From: Streptomyces vilmorinianum | Lineage (GTDB): Bacteria > Actinomycetota > Actinomycetes > Streptomycetales > Streptomycetaceae | NCBI RefSeq assembly: GCF_005517195.1 | Contig: NZ_CP040244.1 | Location: forward strand, 5,598,001 to 5,662,000 | DNA: 64,000 nucleotides | Direction: 5' to 3' | Shown: piece by piece, positions 1-7,761 of the stretch | Position numbering within the stretch: the first letter of the stretch is position 1 | Layout of the letters: every line of letters begins with the position of its first letter | Made by a program: the position numbers and the translations under genes | Notes under the pieces: model-generated | The model's input: only the letters and a program-made list of their open reading frames with translations | Databases searched by the model: none | Told to the model about the DNA's origin: nothing

Positions 1-154
1 CGAGCGACGCGGACGATGCGGGCGTGGGGGTGGGCGTGGGCTGAGGATCGTACGGACCGGAATGCTGGCGGGGGACGGTGGCCTGCTCGACGGTGAGCGG
101 GCCGCGTGCGGCGCTGCCGGTGTCGGGCGCTTCGAAGGCGGGGCTGGCGTTCAC
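1..154 (-). CDS. Partial CDS (N-terminus), possibly a PLP-dependent decarboxylase
   Basis: A GTG-initiated frame starts here and stays open to the left edge of the window. The start is preceded by a good ribosome binding site (AAGGAAG, 9 bases before GTG) and lies 43 bases after the stop of the aminotransferase on the same strand, so the two are probably co-transcribed. Only about 51 residues are visible: a Pro/Ala/Ser-rich N-terminus with no diagnostic motif. In actinobacteria a diaminobutyrate aminotransferase of this type is often followed by a diaminobutyrate decarboxylase. That identity is inferred from context only. Confidence 0.5.
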   Translation of the reverse strand, partial: MNASPAFEAPDTGSAARGPLTVEQATVPRQHSGPYDPQPTPTPTPASSASL

Positions 155-197
155 GGGGAGGGGCTTCCTTGTGAGGGTGTCCGGGTTCGGTCCGGGA

Positions 198-1700
198 TCA
201 GTGGGATGGTCCGGAGTCGCTCCGGAGGCGCGCGTCGTGCGCGGGCGGACCCGGGCGGTGTGCGCGATGGGCGCGCTCGGCGGCGGCCAGGGCGTCGGCG
301 AAACGGTCGAGGACGGCCTCGGCCTGCTCGTCGGTGAGAGTGAGCGGAGGCAGGAGTCGTACGACTCCCGAGTGGCGGCCGCCGAGTTCGACGATGAGAC
401 CGCGGTCGAGGCACTCCTGGCGGACGCTCACCGCGAGGGCCGGGTCGGCCGGTGGAGCGTCGGTCACGGAGTTGTCCGCGACGGCCGCGTACGGGTTCAC
501 CAGCTCGACGCCGATCATCAGCCCCCGGCCGCGTACGTCGCCGATGCAGGAGTGGGCGGCGGCCAGGCCCTGGAGCCGTCCGAGCATCCGGGCGCCGAGG
601 GTGGCGGCGCGCTCGGCGAGCCGGTTCTCCCGTACGTACGCGAGGGTGGCCGCTCCGGCGGCCATGGCGAGCTGGTTGCCGCGGAAGGTGCCCGCGTGGG
701 CGCCGGGCTCCCAGGCGTCGAGCTCCGACTTGTAGACGATGACCGCGAGCGGGAGGGAGCCGCCGATGGCCTTGGAGAGCACCATGACGTCCGGGACGAC
801 ACCGCTGTGCTCGACGGCCCAGAAGGCGCCGGTGCGGCCGACGCCCGTCTGGACCTCGTCGGCGATGAGCGGGATGGAGCGGGCGGCGGTGATCTCCCGC
901 ATCCGGCGCATCCAGTCGTCGGGAGCGGGGATGACTCCGCCCTCCCCCTGCACCGGTTCGAGGATCATGCCGGCGGGGGTGGGGACGCCTCCCTTGGGGT
1001 CGTCGAGGAGGTTCTCCGTCCAGCGCGCGGCCAGTTCGGCGCCGCGATCGCCGCCGACGCCGAAGGGGCAGCGATAGTTCTGCGGGTAGGGCAGCCGGGT
1101 GACCCGTACGTCCGTCGCACCCCCCGAGGCGTCCAGCGCGCCGGCGGTCATGCCGTGGTAGGCGCCGGTGAAGCTGAGCAGCCCGCTTCGGCCGGTGGCC
1201 GTGCGGACGAGTTTGAGGGCGGCCTCGACCGCGTCCGTTCCCGCCGGGCCGCAGAACTGGATGCGCGCGTCGTCGGCGAGTCCGGCGGGCAGCGTGGCGA
1301 ACAGCTCGGTGGTGAAGGCGTCCTTGACCGGGGTGGCGAGATCGAGGACATGGAGCGGAGCACCGGAGTCGAGGACCTTCTTGATGGCTTCGAGGACGAC
1401 GGGGTGGTTGTGCCCGAGGGCCAGGGTCCCCGCGCCGGAGAGGCAGTCCAGGTAACGGCGGCCGTCCGCACCCTCGATGGTCAGCCCCCGGGCCCGTACG
1501 GGAACGATCGGCAGCGAGCGCGCATAGGTGCGCGCCGCCGATTCACGCAGCGACTGGCGGCGCAAGATGCCCTCGACGGCGCCCCCTTCGCCCGTCCTCC
1601 GCTCCCCCGGGTGCGCGTGCGCGGCCGGCGGTACGGCCGGAGCTGGTTCGGTCACGGCCACGGCTCGGTGTCCTCCCGCTGTAACAGTTGCGTTGCACAT
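198..1700 (-). CDS. Diaminobutyrate--2-oxoglutarate transaminase family protein (class III)
   Basis: A class III (fold-type I) PLP aminotransferase of 500 aa. It shows the family landmarks: GPAGTDAVEAALKL near residue 150, the YHG segment near 181, ADEVQTGVGRTG near 280, and the PLP lysine in LSKAIGG near residue 310. Close relatives convert aspartate semialdehyde and glutamate to 2,4-diaminobutyrate for siderophore or diamine biosynthesis. The ATG at 1700 is chosen because GGTGGAG lies about 10 bases upstream; the frame is open further 5' without a better start. A second probable gene follows 43 bases downstream. Amino donor and product are inferred from family resemblance. Confidence 0.85.
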   Translation of the reverse strand: MCNATVTAGGHRAVAVTEPAPAVPPAAHAHPGERRTGEGGAVEGILRRQSLRESAARTYARSLPIVPVRARGLTIEGADGRRYLDCLSGAGTLALGHNHPVVLEAIKKVLDSGAPLHVLDLATPVKDAFTTELFATLPAGLADDARIQFCGPAGTDAVEAALKLVRTATGRSGLLSFTGAYHGMTAGALDASGGATDVRVTRLPYPQNYRCPFGVGGDRGAELAARWTENLLDDPKGGVPTPAGMILEPVQGEGGVIPAPDDWMRRMREITAARSIPLIADEVQTGVGRTGAFWAVEHSGVVPDVMVLSKAIGGSLPLAVIVYKSELDAWEPGAHAGTFRGNQLAMAAGAATLAYVRENRLAERAATLGARMLGRLQGLAAAHSCIGDVRGRGLMIGVELVNPYAAVADNSVTDAPPADPALAVSVRQECLDRGLIVELGGRHSGVVRLLPPLTLTDEQAEAVLDRFADALAAAERAHRAHRPGPPAHDARLRSDSGPSH

Positions 1701-1982
1701 CGGTACGTTGCTCCACCGTGCGAACGCCGGTCTTGAACGCTGCCTCTGGGTCCCCCGTACGTACCAACGACGAGAGCTGCCAAGGATCACGGCGGAATCC
1801 CAAGATCCTTGAAGGGGTGGGGATCACGGCCCGGCAACGACTCGGCGAGGGCCGGAACCGTGGACCTGCTGCGCACCGTCCCCTCACGCACCGGCATAGT
1901 GGGGGCCGCACTTCGGCGCCGGTCACGGCGCCACCACAGTTCACTCATGCACAAGTTGACGTAGTCCCAGGGGGATCACGAG

Positions 1983-3158
1983 ATGCGATCGATTCGTCCG
2001 CTGCTGGCCGCGGCGGCTGCCGTCGCGGCGCTGACGCTGACGGCGACGGCCTGCGGCCCGACCGAGGAGAACGCGGGGGACAAGCCCAGCGCACCCGCCA
2101 CTCCGACCACCGGCGACAAGATCACGATTCCGGACGATCTCAAGGACCGGCTCAAGGAGCACGGGATCGACCTGGACAAGTGGAGAAACGGCGAGTGGAA
2201 GAACTGGGACCGCGACAAGTGGCTTCGTGAGGCGAAGGACTTCGTCAACCCGATCATCGAGGACCTCTGGGACCCGGACCGCATGCGGGACGCGCAGCGC
2301 CCCGACAAGCCGGTCGAGGAGGAGGACATCTCGGGCGACGAGGGTGTCACCGACCCGACCCCCCAGCCGGTCAGGGCGAAGGGCGTTCCGGCGCCGTACC
2401 ACTCCAACGCCCCCGAGGCGGGCAAGGTCTTCTTCGACGGCCCCGAGGGTTCCATGGTCTGCTCGGCCACGGTCGTGAAGGACCCGGCCCACCCCGGCAA
2501 GTCCAACATGGTCTGGACGGCGGGTCACTGCGTGCACGCCGGCAAGAAGGGCGGCTGGTACCGCAACATCGCCTTCGTGCCCTCGTACAACGACCGCGCC
2601 CTGCCGACCTCGCAGCTGGAGAACGCCACGCGTGAGCAGGTCGCTCCGTACGGCGTGTGGTGGGGCGACTGGGCGCAGACGTCCGAGCAGTGGATCTCGC
2701 AGGGTGCGGCGACCGGCGGTCAGGGCGCGCCCTACGACTTCGCGGTGATCCATGTGACGCCGGAGAAGGGCAGCACGGGCAAGTCGCTGGAGGAGACGGT
2801 CGGTTCGGCGCTGCCCGTGGAGTTCAACGCTCCCGCGGTGTCGAAGATCGCGGACATGACGGCGACCGGCTACCCGGCGGGTCCGCCGTTCGACGGCCAG
2901 AAGATGTTCCAGTGCCAGGACAAGCCGGGCCGTCTGTCGCTGAAGGCGGACCAGCCGACGATGTACCGCATCGGCTGCACCATGACCGGCGGTTCGTCCG
3001 GCGGCGGCTGGGTCGCCGCGGGTCAGGACGGCAAGCCGGCCCTGGTGTCCAACACCTCGATCGGCCCGGTGACGGCCGGTTGGCTCGCCGGCCCGCGCCT
3101 GGGCGCCGAGGCCAAGGGCATCTACGACGCGGTCAGCAAGAAGTACGCCGGCCGCTAG
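1983..3158 (+). CDS. Secreted trypsin-like serine peptidase lipoprotein, copy 1
   Basis: 391 aa. It begins with a lipoprotein signal peptide: a basic start, an Ala-rich core and a TATAC lipobox with Cys24 as the lipidated residue. A Lys/Trp/Asp-rich segment at about residues 50-100 follows (DKWRNGEWKNWDRDKWLREA). The chymotrypsin-fold domain has all three catalytic motifs: TAGHC (His182), YDFAV (Asp252) and GGSSGG (Ser339). Start supported by AGGGGGA 8 bases before ATG. It should act at the outer face of the membrane; the substrate is unknown. The next gene is a close paralogue, which points to a local duplication. Confidence 0.85.
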   Translation: MRSIRPLLAAAAAVAALTLTATACGPTEENAGDKPSAPATPTTGDKITIPDDLKDRLKEHGIDLDKWRNGEWKNWDRDKWLREAKDFVNPIIEDLWDPDRMRDAQRPDKPVEEEDISGDEGVTDPTPQPVRAKGVPAPYHSNAPEAGKVFFDGPEGSMVCSATVVKDPAHPGKSNMVWTAGHCVHAGKKGGWYRNIAFVPSYNDRALPTSQLENATREQVAPYGVWWGDWAQTSEQWISQGAATGGQGAPYDFAVIHVTPEKGSTGKSLEETVGSALPVEFNAPAVSKIADMTATGYPAGPPFDGQKMFQCQDKPGRLSLKADQPTMYRIGCTMTGGSSGGGWVAAGQDGKPALVSNTSIGPVTAGWLAGPRLGAEAKGIYDAVSKKYAGR

Positions 3159-3302
3159 TCCACGCCGTGGTTCGGGGAGGCGGGACCCCTCGGGGGCCCG
3201 CCTCCCGCTCCGCAGGCATACTGTGACACCGCAAATGACGCGTCCATGGCAACTCCACCCATCGCCCGGACGCGGGAACCATCATCAGGGGGATCTCGAC
3301 AC

Positions 3303-4472
3303 ATGCGTTCCATACGACTCGTTCCGGCCGTGGTCGGCCTGGTCTCGGCGCTCGCGCTGACCGCCACCGCCTGCGGCCCGACCGAGACACCGGCGGCAGA
3401 CAAGCCGGCCGCGGGGGCGAGCGCCTCCGCATCCGCCACCGGCGGGGACGACCCCGCCGCCCTCCCCCAGGACCTCGCCGACAAGCTGAAGAAGCACGGC
3501 GTCGACCTGGACAAGTGGAAGGACGGCGAGTGGAAGAACTGGGACAAGGAGAACTGGCTCCGTGAGGCCGAGGACTTCGTCAACCCGGTGATCGACGGGC
3601 TCTGGGACTCGCAGCGTATGCAGTCGGCGAAGAGCCCGGACCCGACGATCGCCGCCACGGCCGGCTCCGGGGGCAGCGACCCCGTGCCGCGCCCCGTCCA
3701 GGCCCAGCGGGAGAAGACTCCGTACCACCGCAACGCGGCTCCGGTCGGCAAGATCTTCTTCGACTCGCCCCAGGGTCACATGGTCTGCTCCGGCACGATC
3801 GTGAAGGACCCGCGGCGGCCCGGTAAGTCGAACATGGTGTGGACCGCGGGCCACTGCGTCCACGCCGGTCAGCGCGGCGGCTGGTACCGCAACATCGCCT
3901 TCGTCCCGGCCTACAACGACCTCGGCAAGTCGGCGTCCGCGCTGCGCAACGCCAAGCCGCACGAGATCGCGCCCTACGGCCAGTACTGGGCCGACTGGGC
4001 CGTCACCTCGGGCGAGTGGATCAACCGGGGCGGTTCGAACGCCGCCTGGCCGTACGACTACGCCGTGCTGCACGTGAAGCCGGAGCGGGGCAAGAAGTCC
4101 CTGGAGGAGACCGTCGGCGCCGCGCTGCCGGTCGACTTCTCGGCGCCGACGCCCGCGCAGGCCGGGACGGTGGGCGCCTGGGGCTACCCGGCGGCTCCGC
4201 CGTACAACGGCCTGATCATGCACAAGTGCCTCGACCGCCCGGGCCGGATGGTCACGGCGCCCGCGACGCCGACCATGTACCGCATCGGCTGCACGATGAC
4301 CGGTGGCTCCTCCGGTGGTGGCTGGTTCCGTGTGCTGCCGAACGGGAAGACCGCGCTGGTGTCGAACACGTCGATCGGCCCGGCCGGCGGCAACGGCTGG
4401 CTGGCCGGCCCGCTGCTTGGCAGGGGCGCGAAGGACGCGCACGAGATGGTGAGCAAGAAGTTCGCTCGCTGA
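3303..4472 (+). CDS. Secreted trypsin-like serine peptidase lipoprotein, copy 2
   Basis: 389 aa paralogue of the preceding gene with the same layout: lipoprotein signal peptide ending LTATAC, a variable Ala/Ser linker, the conserved Trp/Lys-rich segment (DKWKDGEWKNWDKENW), then a trypsin-like domain with TAGHC, YDYAV and GGSSGGG motifs. The ATG at 3303 is preferred over an upstream in-frame ATG at 3246 because AGGGGGA lies just before it and the protein then starts like its paralogue (MRSIR). The 144-base gap to copy 1 could carry its own promoter. A strong hairpin follows the stop. Substrate unknown. Confidence 0.85.
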   Translation: MRSIRLVPAVVGLVSALALTATACGPTETPAADKPAAGASASASATGGDDPAALPQDLADKLKKHGVDLDKWKDGEWKNWDKENWLREAEDFVNPVIDGLWDSQRMQSAKSPDPTIAATAGSGGSDPVPRPVQAQREKTPYHRNAAPVGKIFFDSPQGHMVCSGTIVKDPRRPGKSNMVWTAGHCVHAGQRGGWYRNIAFVPAYNDLGKSASALRNAKPHEIAPYGQYWADWAVTSGEWINRGGSNAAWPYDYAVLHVKPERGKKSLEETVGAALPVDFSAPTPAQAGTVGAWGYPAAPPYNGLIMHKCLDRPGRMVTAPATPTMYRIGCTMTGGSSGGGWFRVLPNGKTALVSNTSIGPAGGNGWLAGPLLGRGAKDAHEMVSKKFAR

Positions 4473-4512
4473 TCCGGCGCGGGGCTCGCTGAAGACCCGT
4501 ACGACCGCGACA

Positions 4513-4549
4513 GAAGGCCCCGCCCCCTCAGAGAGGGGGCGGGGCCTTC
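4513..4549. terminator. Perfect 17-bp hairpin, bidirectional terminator
   Basis: Two perfectly complementary 17-base arms (4513-4529 and 4533-4549) are separated by a 3-base loop. The stem is almost pure G/C with A/T ends. It lies between the convergent stops of the second serine peptidase and hflX, where it could terminate both transcripts. There is no long U-tract, as is usual for streptomycete terminators. Confidence 0.8.
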
Positions 4550-4573
4550 CGCGTCAAGCGATGGACGTCGGCG

Positions 4574-6067
4574 TCAGTGCGCGGCCGGAACGAACGGCGT
4601 CAGGAACGCCGCCAGCTCCTCGTGCACCCGCGCCTTGAGCAGCGTGCCCTCCGGTGTGTGCTCCTCGGAGAGGAGCTCACCCTCGGCGTGCACCCGGGAG
4701 ACCAGGCCGCCCTGGGTGTACGGCACGAGTGCCTCGATCTCGACCTGCGGCCGCGGCAGTTCGGCGTCGATGAGCGCGAGCAGCTCTTCGATGCCCTCGC
4801 CCGTACGGGCGGAGACCGCGATCGCGTGCCGCTCGGCCCGCATCAGCCGCTGCAGGACGAGCGGGTCGGCCGCGTCCGCCTTGTTGACGACGACGACCTC
4901 CGGCACGTTCACCGCGCCGACGTCGCGGAACACCTCGCGCACGGCGGCGAGCTGCTCCTCCGGGGCCGGGTGCGAGCCGTCCACCACATGCAGGATCAGG
5001 TCGGAGCCTCCGACCTCCTCCATGGTGGAGCGGAACGCCTCGACCAGGTGGTGCGGCAGATGCCGGACGAAGCCGACGGTGTCGGCCAGGGTGTACACCC
5101 GGCCGCTGGGCGTCTCGGCCCGGCGCACGGTCGGGTCGAGGGTGGCGAACAGCGCGTTCTCCACCAGCACACCCGCACCGGTCAGCCGGTTGAGCAGCGA
5201 GGACTTGCCGGCGTTGGTGTAACCGGCGATGGCGACCGACGGAACCTTGTGGCGGCGCCGCTCCTGCCGCTTGATGTCCCGGCCGGTCTTCATCTCCGCG
5301 ATCTCCCGGCGCATCTTCGCCATCTTCTCGCGGATCCGACGCCGGTCGGTCTCGATCTTGGTCTCACCGGGACCACGGGTGGCCATGCCGCCACCGCCGC
5401 CGCCACCCATCTGACGGGAGAGCGACTGACCCCAGCCTCGCAGCCGCGGCAGCATGTACTGCATCTGCGCGAGCGCGACCTGCGCCTTGCCCTCTCGGGA
5501 CTTGGCGTGCTGGGCGAAGATGTCGAGGATCAGGGCGGTCCGGTCGACCACCTTCACCTTGACGACGTCTTCGAGGGCGATCAGCTGGCCGGGGCTGAGC
5601 TCACCGTCGCAGACGACGGTGTCAGCGCCGGTCTCGAGCACGATGTCCCGAAGCTCCCGCGCCTTGCCCGAGCCGATGAAGGTGGCCGGGTCCGGCTTGT
5701 CACGGCGCTGGATCACGCCGTCGAGCACCAGCGCACCCGCCGTCTCGGCGAGGGCCGCGAGCTCCGCGAGGGAGTTCTCCGCGTCCTGGACGGTCCCCGA
5801 GGTCCATACGCCGACCAGCACGACGCGCTCCAGGCGCAGCTGCCGGTACTCGACCTCGGTGACGTCCTCGAGCTCGGTGGAGAGGCCCGCCACGCGCCGC
5901 AGAGCCGCGCGCTCGGAGCGGTCGAACTGATCGCCGTCCCGCTCTCCGTCGATCTCGTGGCTCCAGGCGACGTCCTCTTCCATCAGGGCATCGGCCCGAA
6001 GGCTCTCGGTGCGGCTCGTCTCGGCGAAGCTCTGCTCGTCCTGGGAAGGGGAAGAAGAGGAGGTCAT
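4574..6067 (-). CDS. hflX: GTPase HflX, ribosome-associated
   Basis: 497 aa. It has the HflX N-terminal domain, the glycine-rich linker of seven Gly followed by MATRGPGETKIETDRR (about 221-243), and a C-terminal GTPase domain: P-loop GYTNAGKSS (282-290), DTVG (329-332) and NKAD (395-398). HflX binds the 50S subunit and splits or rescues stalled ribosomes under stress; some actinobacterial forms affect antibiotic tolerance. The ATG at 6067 follows AAGGA; an in-frame start at 6169 is less likely. The N-terminal 70 residues are acidic and less conserved. It converges on the serine peptidase pair. Confidence 0.95.
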   Translation of the reverse strand: MTSSSSPSQDEQSFAETSRTESLRADALMEEDVAWSHEIDGERDGDQFDRSERAALRRVAGLSTELEDVTEVEYRQLRLERVVLVGVWTSGTVQDAENSLAELAALAETAGALVLDGVIQRRDKPDPATFIGSGKARELRDIVLETGADTVVCDGELSPGQLIALEDVVKVKVVDRTALILDIFAQHAKSREGKAQVALAQMQYMLPRLRGWGQSLSRQMGGGGGGGMATRGPGETKIETDRRRIREKMAKMRREIAEMKTGRDIKRQERRRHKVPSVAIAGYTNAGKSSLLNRLTGAGVLVENALFATLDPTVRRAETPSGRVYTLADTVGFVRHLPHHLVEAFRSTMEEVGGSDLILHVVDGSHPAPEEQLAAVREVFRDVGAVNVPEVVVVNKADAADPLVLQRLMRAERHAIAVSARTGEGIEELLALIDAELPRPQVEIEALVPYTQGGLVSRVHAEGELLSEEHTPEGTLLKARVHEELAAFLTPFVPAAH

Positions 6068-6185
6068 TTGATCCTTACGTCGATGGAAAGTCGTTGCGTC
6101 GATCACAACGTGTGACGGCACCCAAAGATTCCCGGGCCGGCCGCGTCGTCGACCCGACGATGGTGACACGGTCGGCCCAGGCCCG

Positions 6186-7679
6186 TCATCCGGGTTTCGC
6201 GGCGCTGCGGGCCTCGCCGGCCGGCAGGGAGCGCCAGTCCGGGTGGCCGGGCATCGGCGGGGTCTTCTCCGCGTGCAGCCAGCCGGCGAAGAACGAGGTC
6301 AGGTCACGCCCCGCGACCTCGGAGGCGAGCGCCGTGAAGTCGGCGGTGGTGGCGGTGGAGTCCTTGTGCTCGCTGACCCAGCGGCGCTCCAGCCGCTGGA
6401 AGGCGTCCTTGCCGATCTCCTGGCGCAGCGCGTAGAGGACCAGGGCGCTCCCGTCGTACACCACGGGCCGGAAGAGGCTGATCTTGCGGCCGGGCGCGGG
6501 AGGCTTGGGGGCCGCGGGCGGCCCGCCCGCCGCGCGCCAGCCGTCCGAGGCCCCGTACGCGGCCTTCATGCGCCGCTCCAGGGACTGCTTGGCGGTCTCC
6601 TCGGCGTACAGCGCCTCGTACCAGCTCGCGTGCCCCTCGTTGAGCCACAGGTCGGACCAGGTGCGGGGCGAGACGCTGTTGCCGAACCAGTGGTGGGCGA
6701 GCTCATGGACCATGACCGAGTCGACGTACCACTCGGGGAATCCGGTCTCGGTGAACAGTCTTCTCTCGAAGAGAGAGAGGGTCTGGGTCTCCAGCTCGAA
6801 TCCGGTCTCGGCGTCGGCGACGAGCACGCCGTACGTCTCGAAGGGGTAGGGGCCGACCTGGCGCTCCATCCACTCCAGATGGCCGGGGGTGCGCTTCAGC
6901 CAGGGCTCCATGAGGTCCTTGTCGGCGGTGCGCACGACGTCCCGTACGGGAAGACCGTGCGGTCCGGTCCGGTGGACGACGGTGGTGCGGCCGATGGAGA
7001 CCTGGGCCAGCTCGGTGGCCATGGGGTGGGAGGTGCGGTAGGTCCAGGTGGTGGTGGCGCCGTTCTCGGTGCGGCCCGTCGGCAGGCCGTTGGCGACGGC
7101 CGTCAGGGCGCTGGGGGCCGTGATCCGGAAGGTGAAGTGGGCCTTGTCGGCGGGGTGGTCGTTGGACGGGAAGACGCGGTGGGCGGCGTCGGCCTGGTTG
7201 GCCATGGCGAGACCGTCGCCGGTGCGGACCCAGCCGCCGGAGTCGGCCGCGCCACGGGGGTCGCTGGTGTGCGTGACCGCGATGTTCAGCGCCTCGCCGT
7301 CCTCCACCGCCCGGACGGGGGTGATCACCAGGTCCTCGCCGCTGGTCTCGAACGTGGCGGGCTCGCCACCGACGGTGACGGAGGTGACCTTGCCGTGCGT
7401 GAAGTCGAGGTTGATCCGCTCCAGGTCGGCGGTCGCGAGCGCCTCGATACGGGTCACCGCCGCGAGCGGCTCGGTGTTCTCACCCTGGTAGGTGAGGTCG
7501 ATGTCGTACGAGAGGACGTCGTAGCCGGGGTTGCCGAGGTGGGGGAAGAGCGGGTCCCCGATGCCGAGCGGTGTCGGCGCGGGGAGAGCGGCGGCGACGA
7601 GTCCGGCCGATGCGGCGACCAGCACGGCGGAGCGAAGCCACCGCGCGCGTGGGGAGGGGTTACGGGGTGTGAGCGGCAT
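6186..7679 (-). CDS. M1 family zinc metallopeptidase, secreted
   Basis: 497 aa. An N-terminal signal peptide or anchor (basic RARW, then an Ala/Val/Leu core to about residue 34) leads into the aminopeptidase N-like beta domain and the catalytic thermolysin-like domain. The zinc site is HELAHH (325-330) with the third ligand Glu348 in NEGH, the HExxH-18-E arrangement of M1 enzymes. The C-terminal helical domain of full-length aminopeptidase N is absent, and the usual GAMEN exopeptidase loop reads GFELETQ here, so exopeptidase specificity is uncertain. It lies between hflX and rshA on the same strand, 119 bases from hflX. Confidence 0.88.
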   Translation of the reverse strand: MPLTPRNPSPRARWLRSAVLVAASAGLVAAALPAPTPLGIGDPLFPHLGNPGYDVLSYDIDLTYQGENTEPLAAVTRIEALATADLERINLDFTHGKVTSVTVGGEPATFETSGEDLVITPVRAVEDGEALNIAVTHTSDPRGAADSGGWVRTGDGLAMANQADAAHRVFPSNDHPADKAHFTFRITAPSALTAVANGLPTGRTENGATTTWTYRTSHPMATELAQVSIGRTTVVHRTGPHGLPVRDVVRTADKDLMEPWLKRTPGHLEWMERQVGPYPFETYGVLVADAETGFELETQTLSLFERRLFTETGFPEWYVDSVMVHELAHHWFGNSVSPRTWSDLWLNEGHASWYEALYAEETAKQSLERRMKAAYGASDGWRAAGGPPAAPKPPAPGRKISLFRPVVYDGSALVLYALRQEIGKDAFQRLERRWVSEHKDSTATTADFTALASEVAGRDLTSFFAGWLHAEKTPPMPGHPDWRSLPAGEARSAAKPG

Positions 7680-7761
7680 GAGCTACGGCTACCAGTGCCT
7701 TCGCCGCTCCCTCCGGCGGCGCGCTCGCCCGCCACTCGAAGGAGGCACCTCCGGGCTGACG

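Noticed and set aside
78..1736. Long open frame on the plus strand opposite the aminotransferase
   Set aside because: Its translation is Gly/Arg/Ala-rich with no recognisable domain, while the minus strand carries a clear class III aminotransferase. It is a GC-bias shadow.
4577..6115. Long plus-strand frame opposite hflX
   Set aside because: Antisense shadow of hflX; no domain, and composition is typical of the reverse complement of coding DNA.
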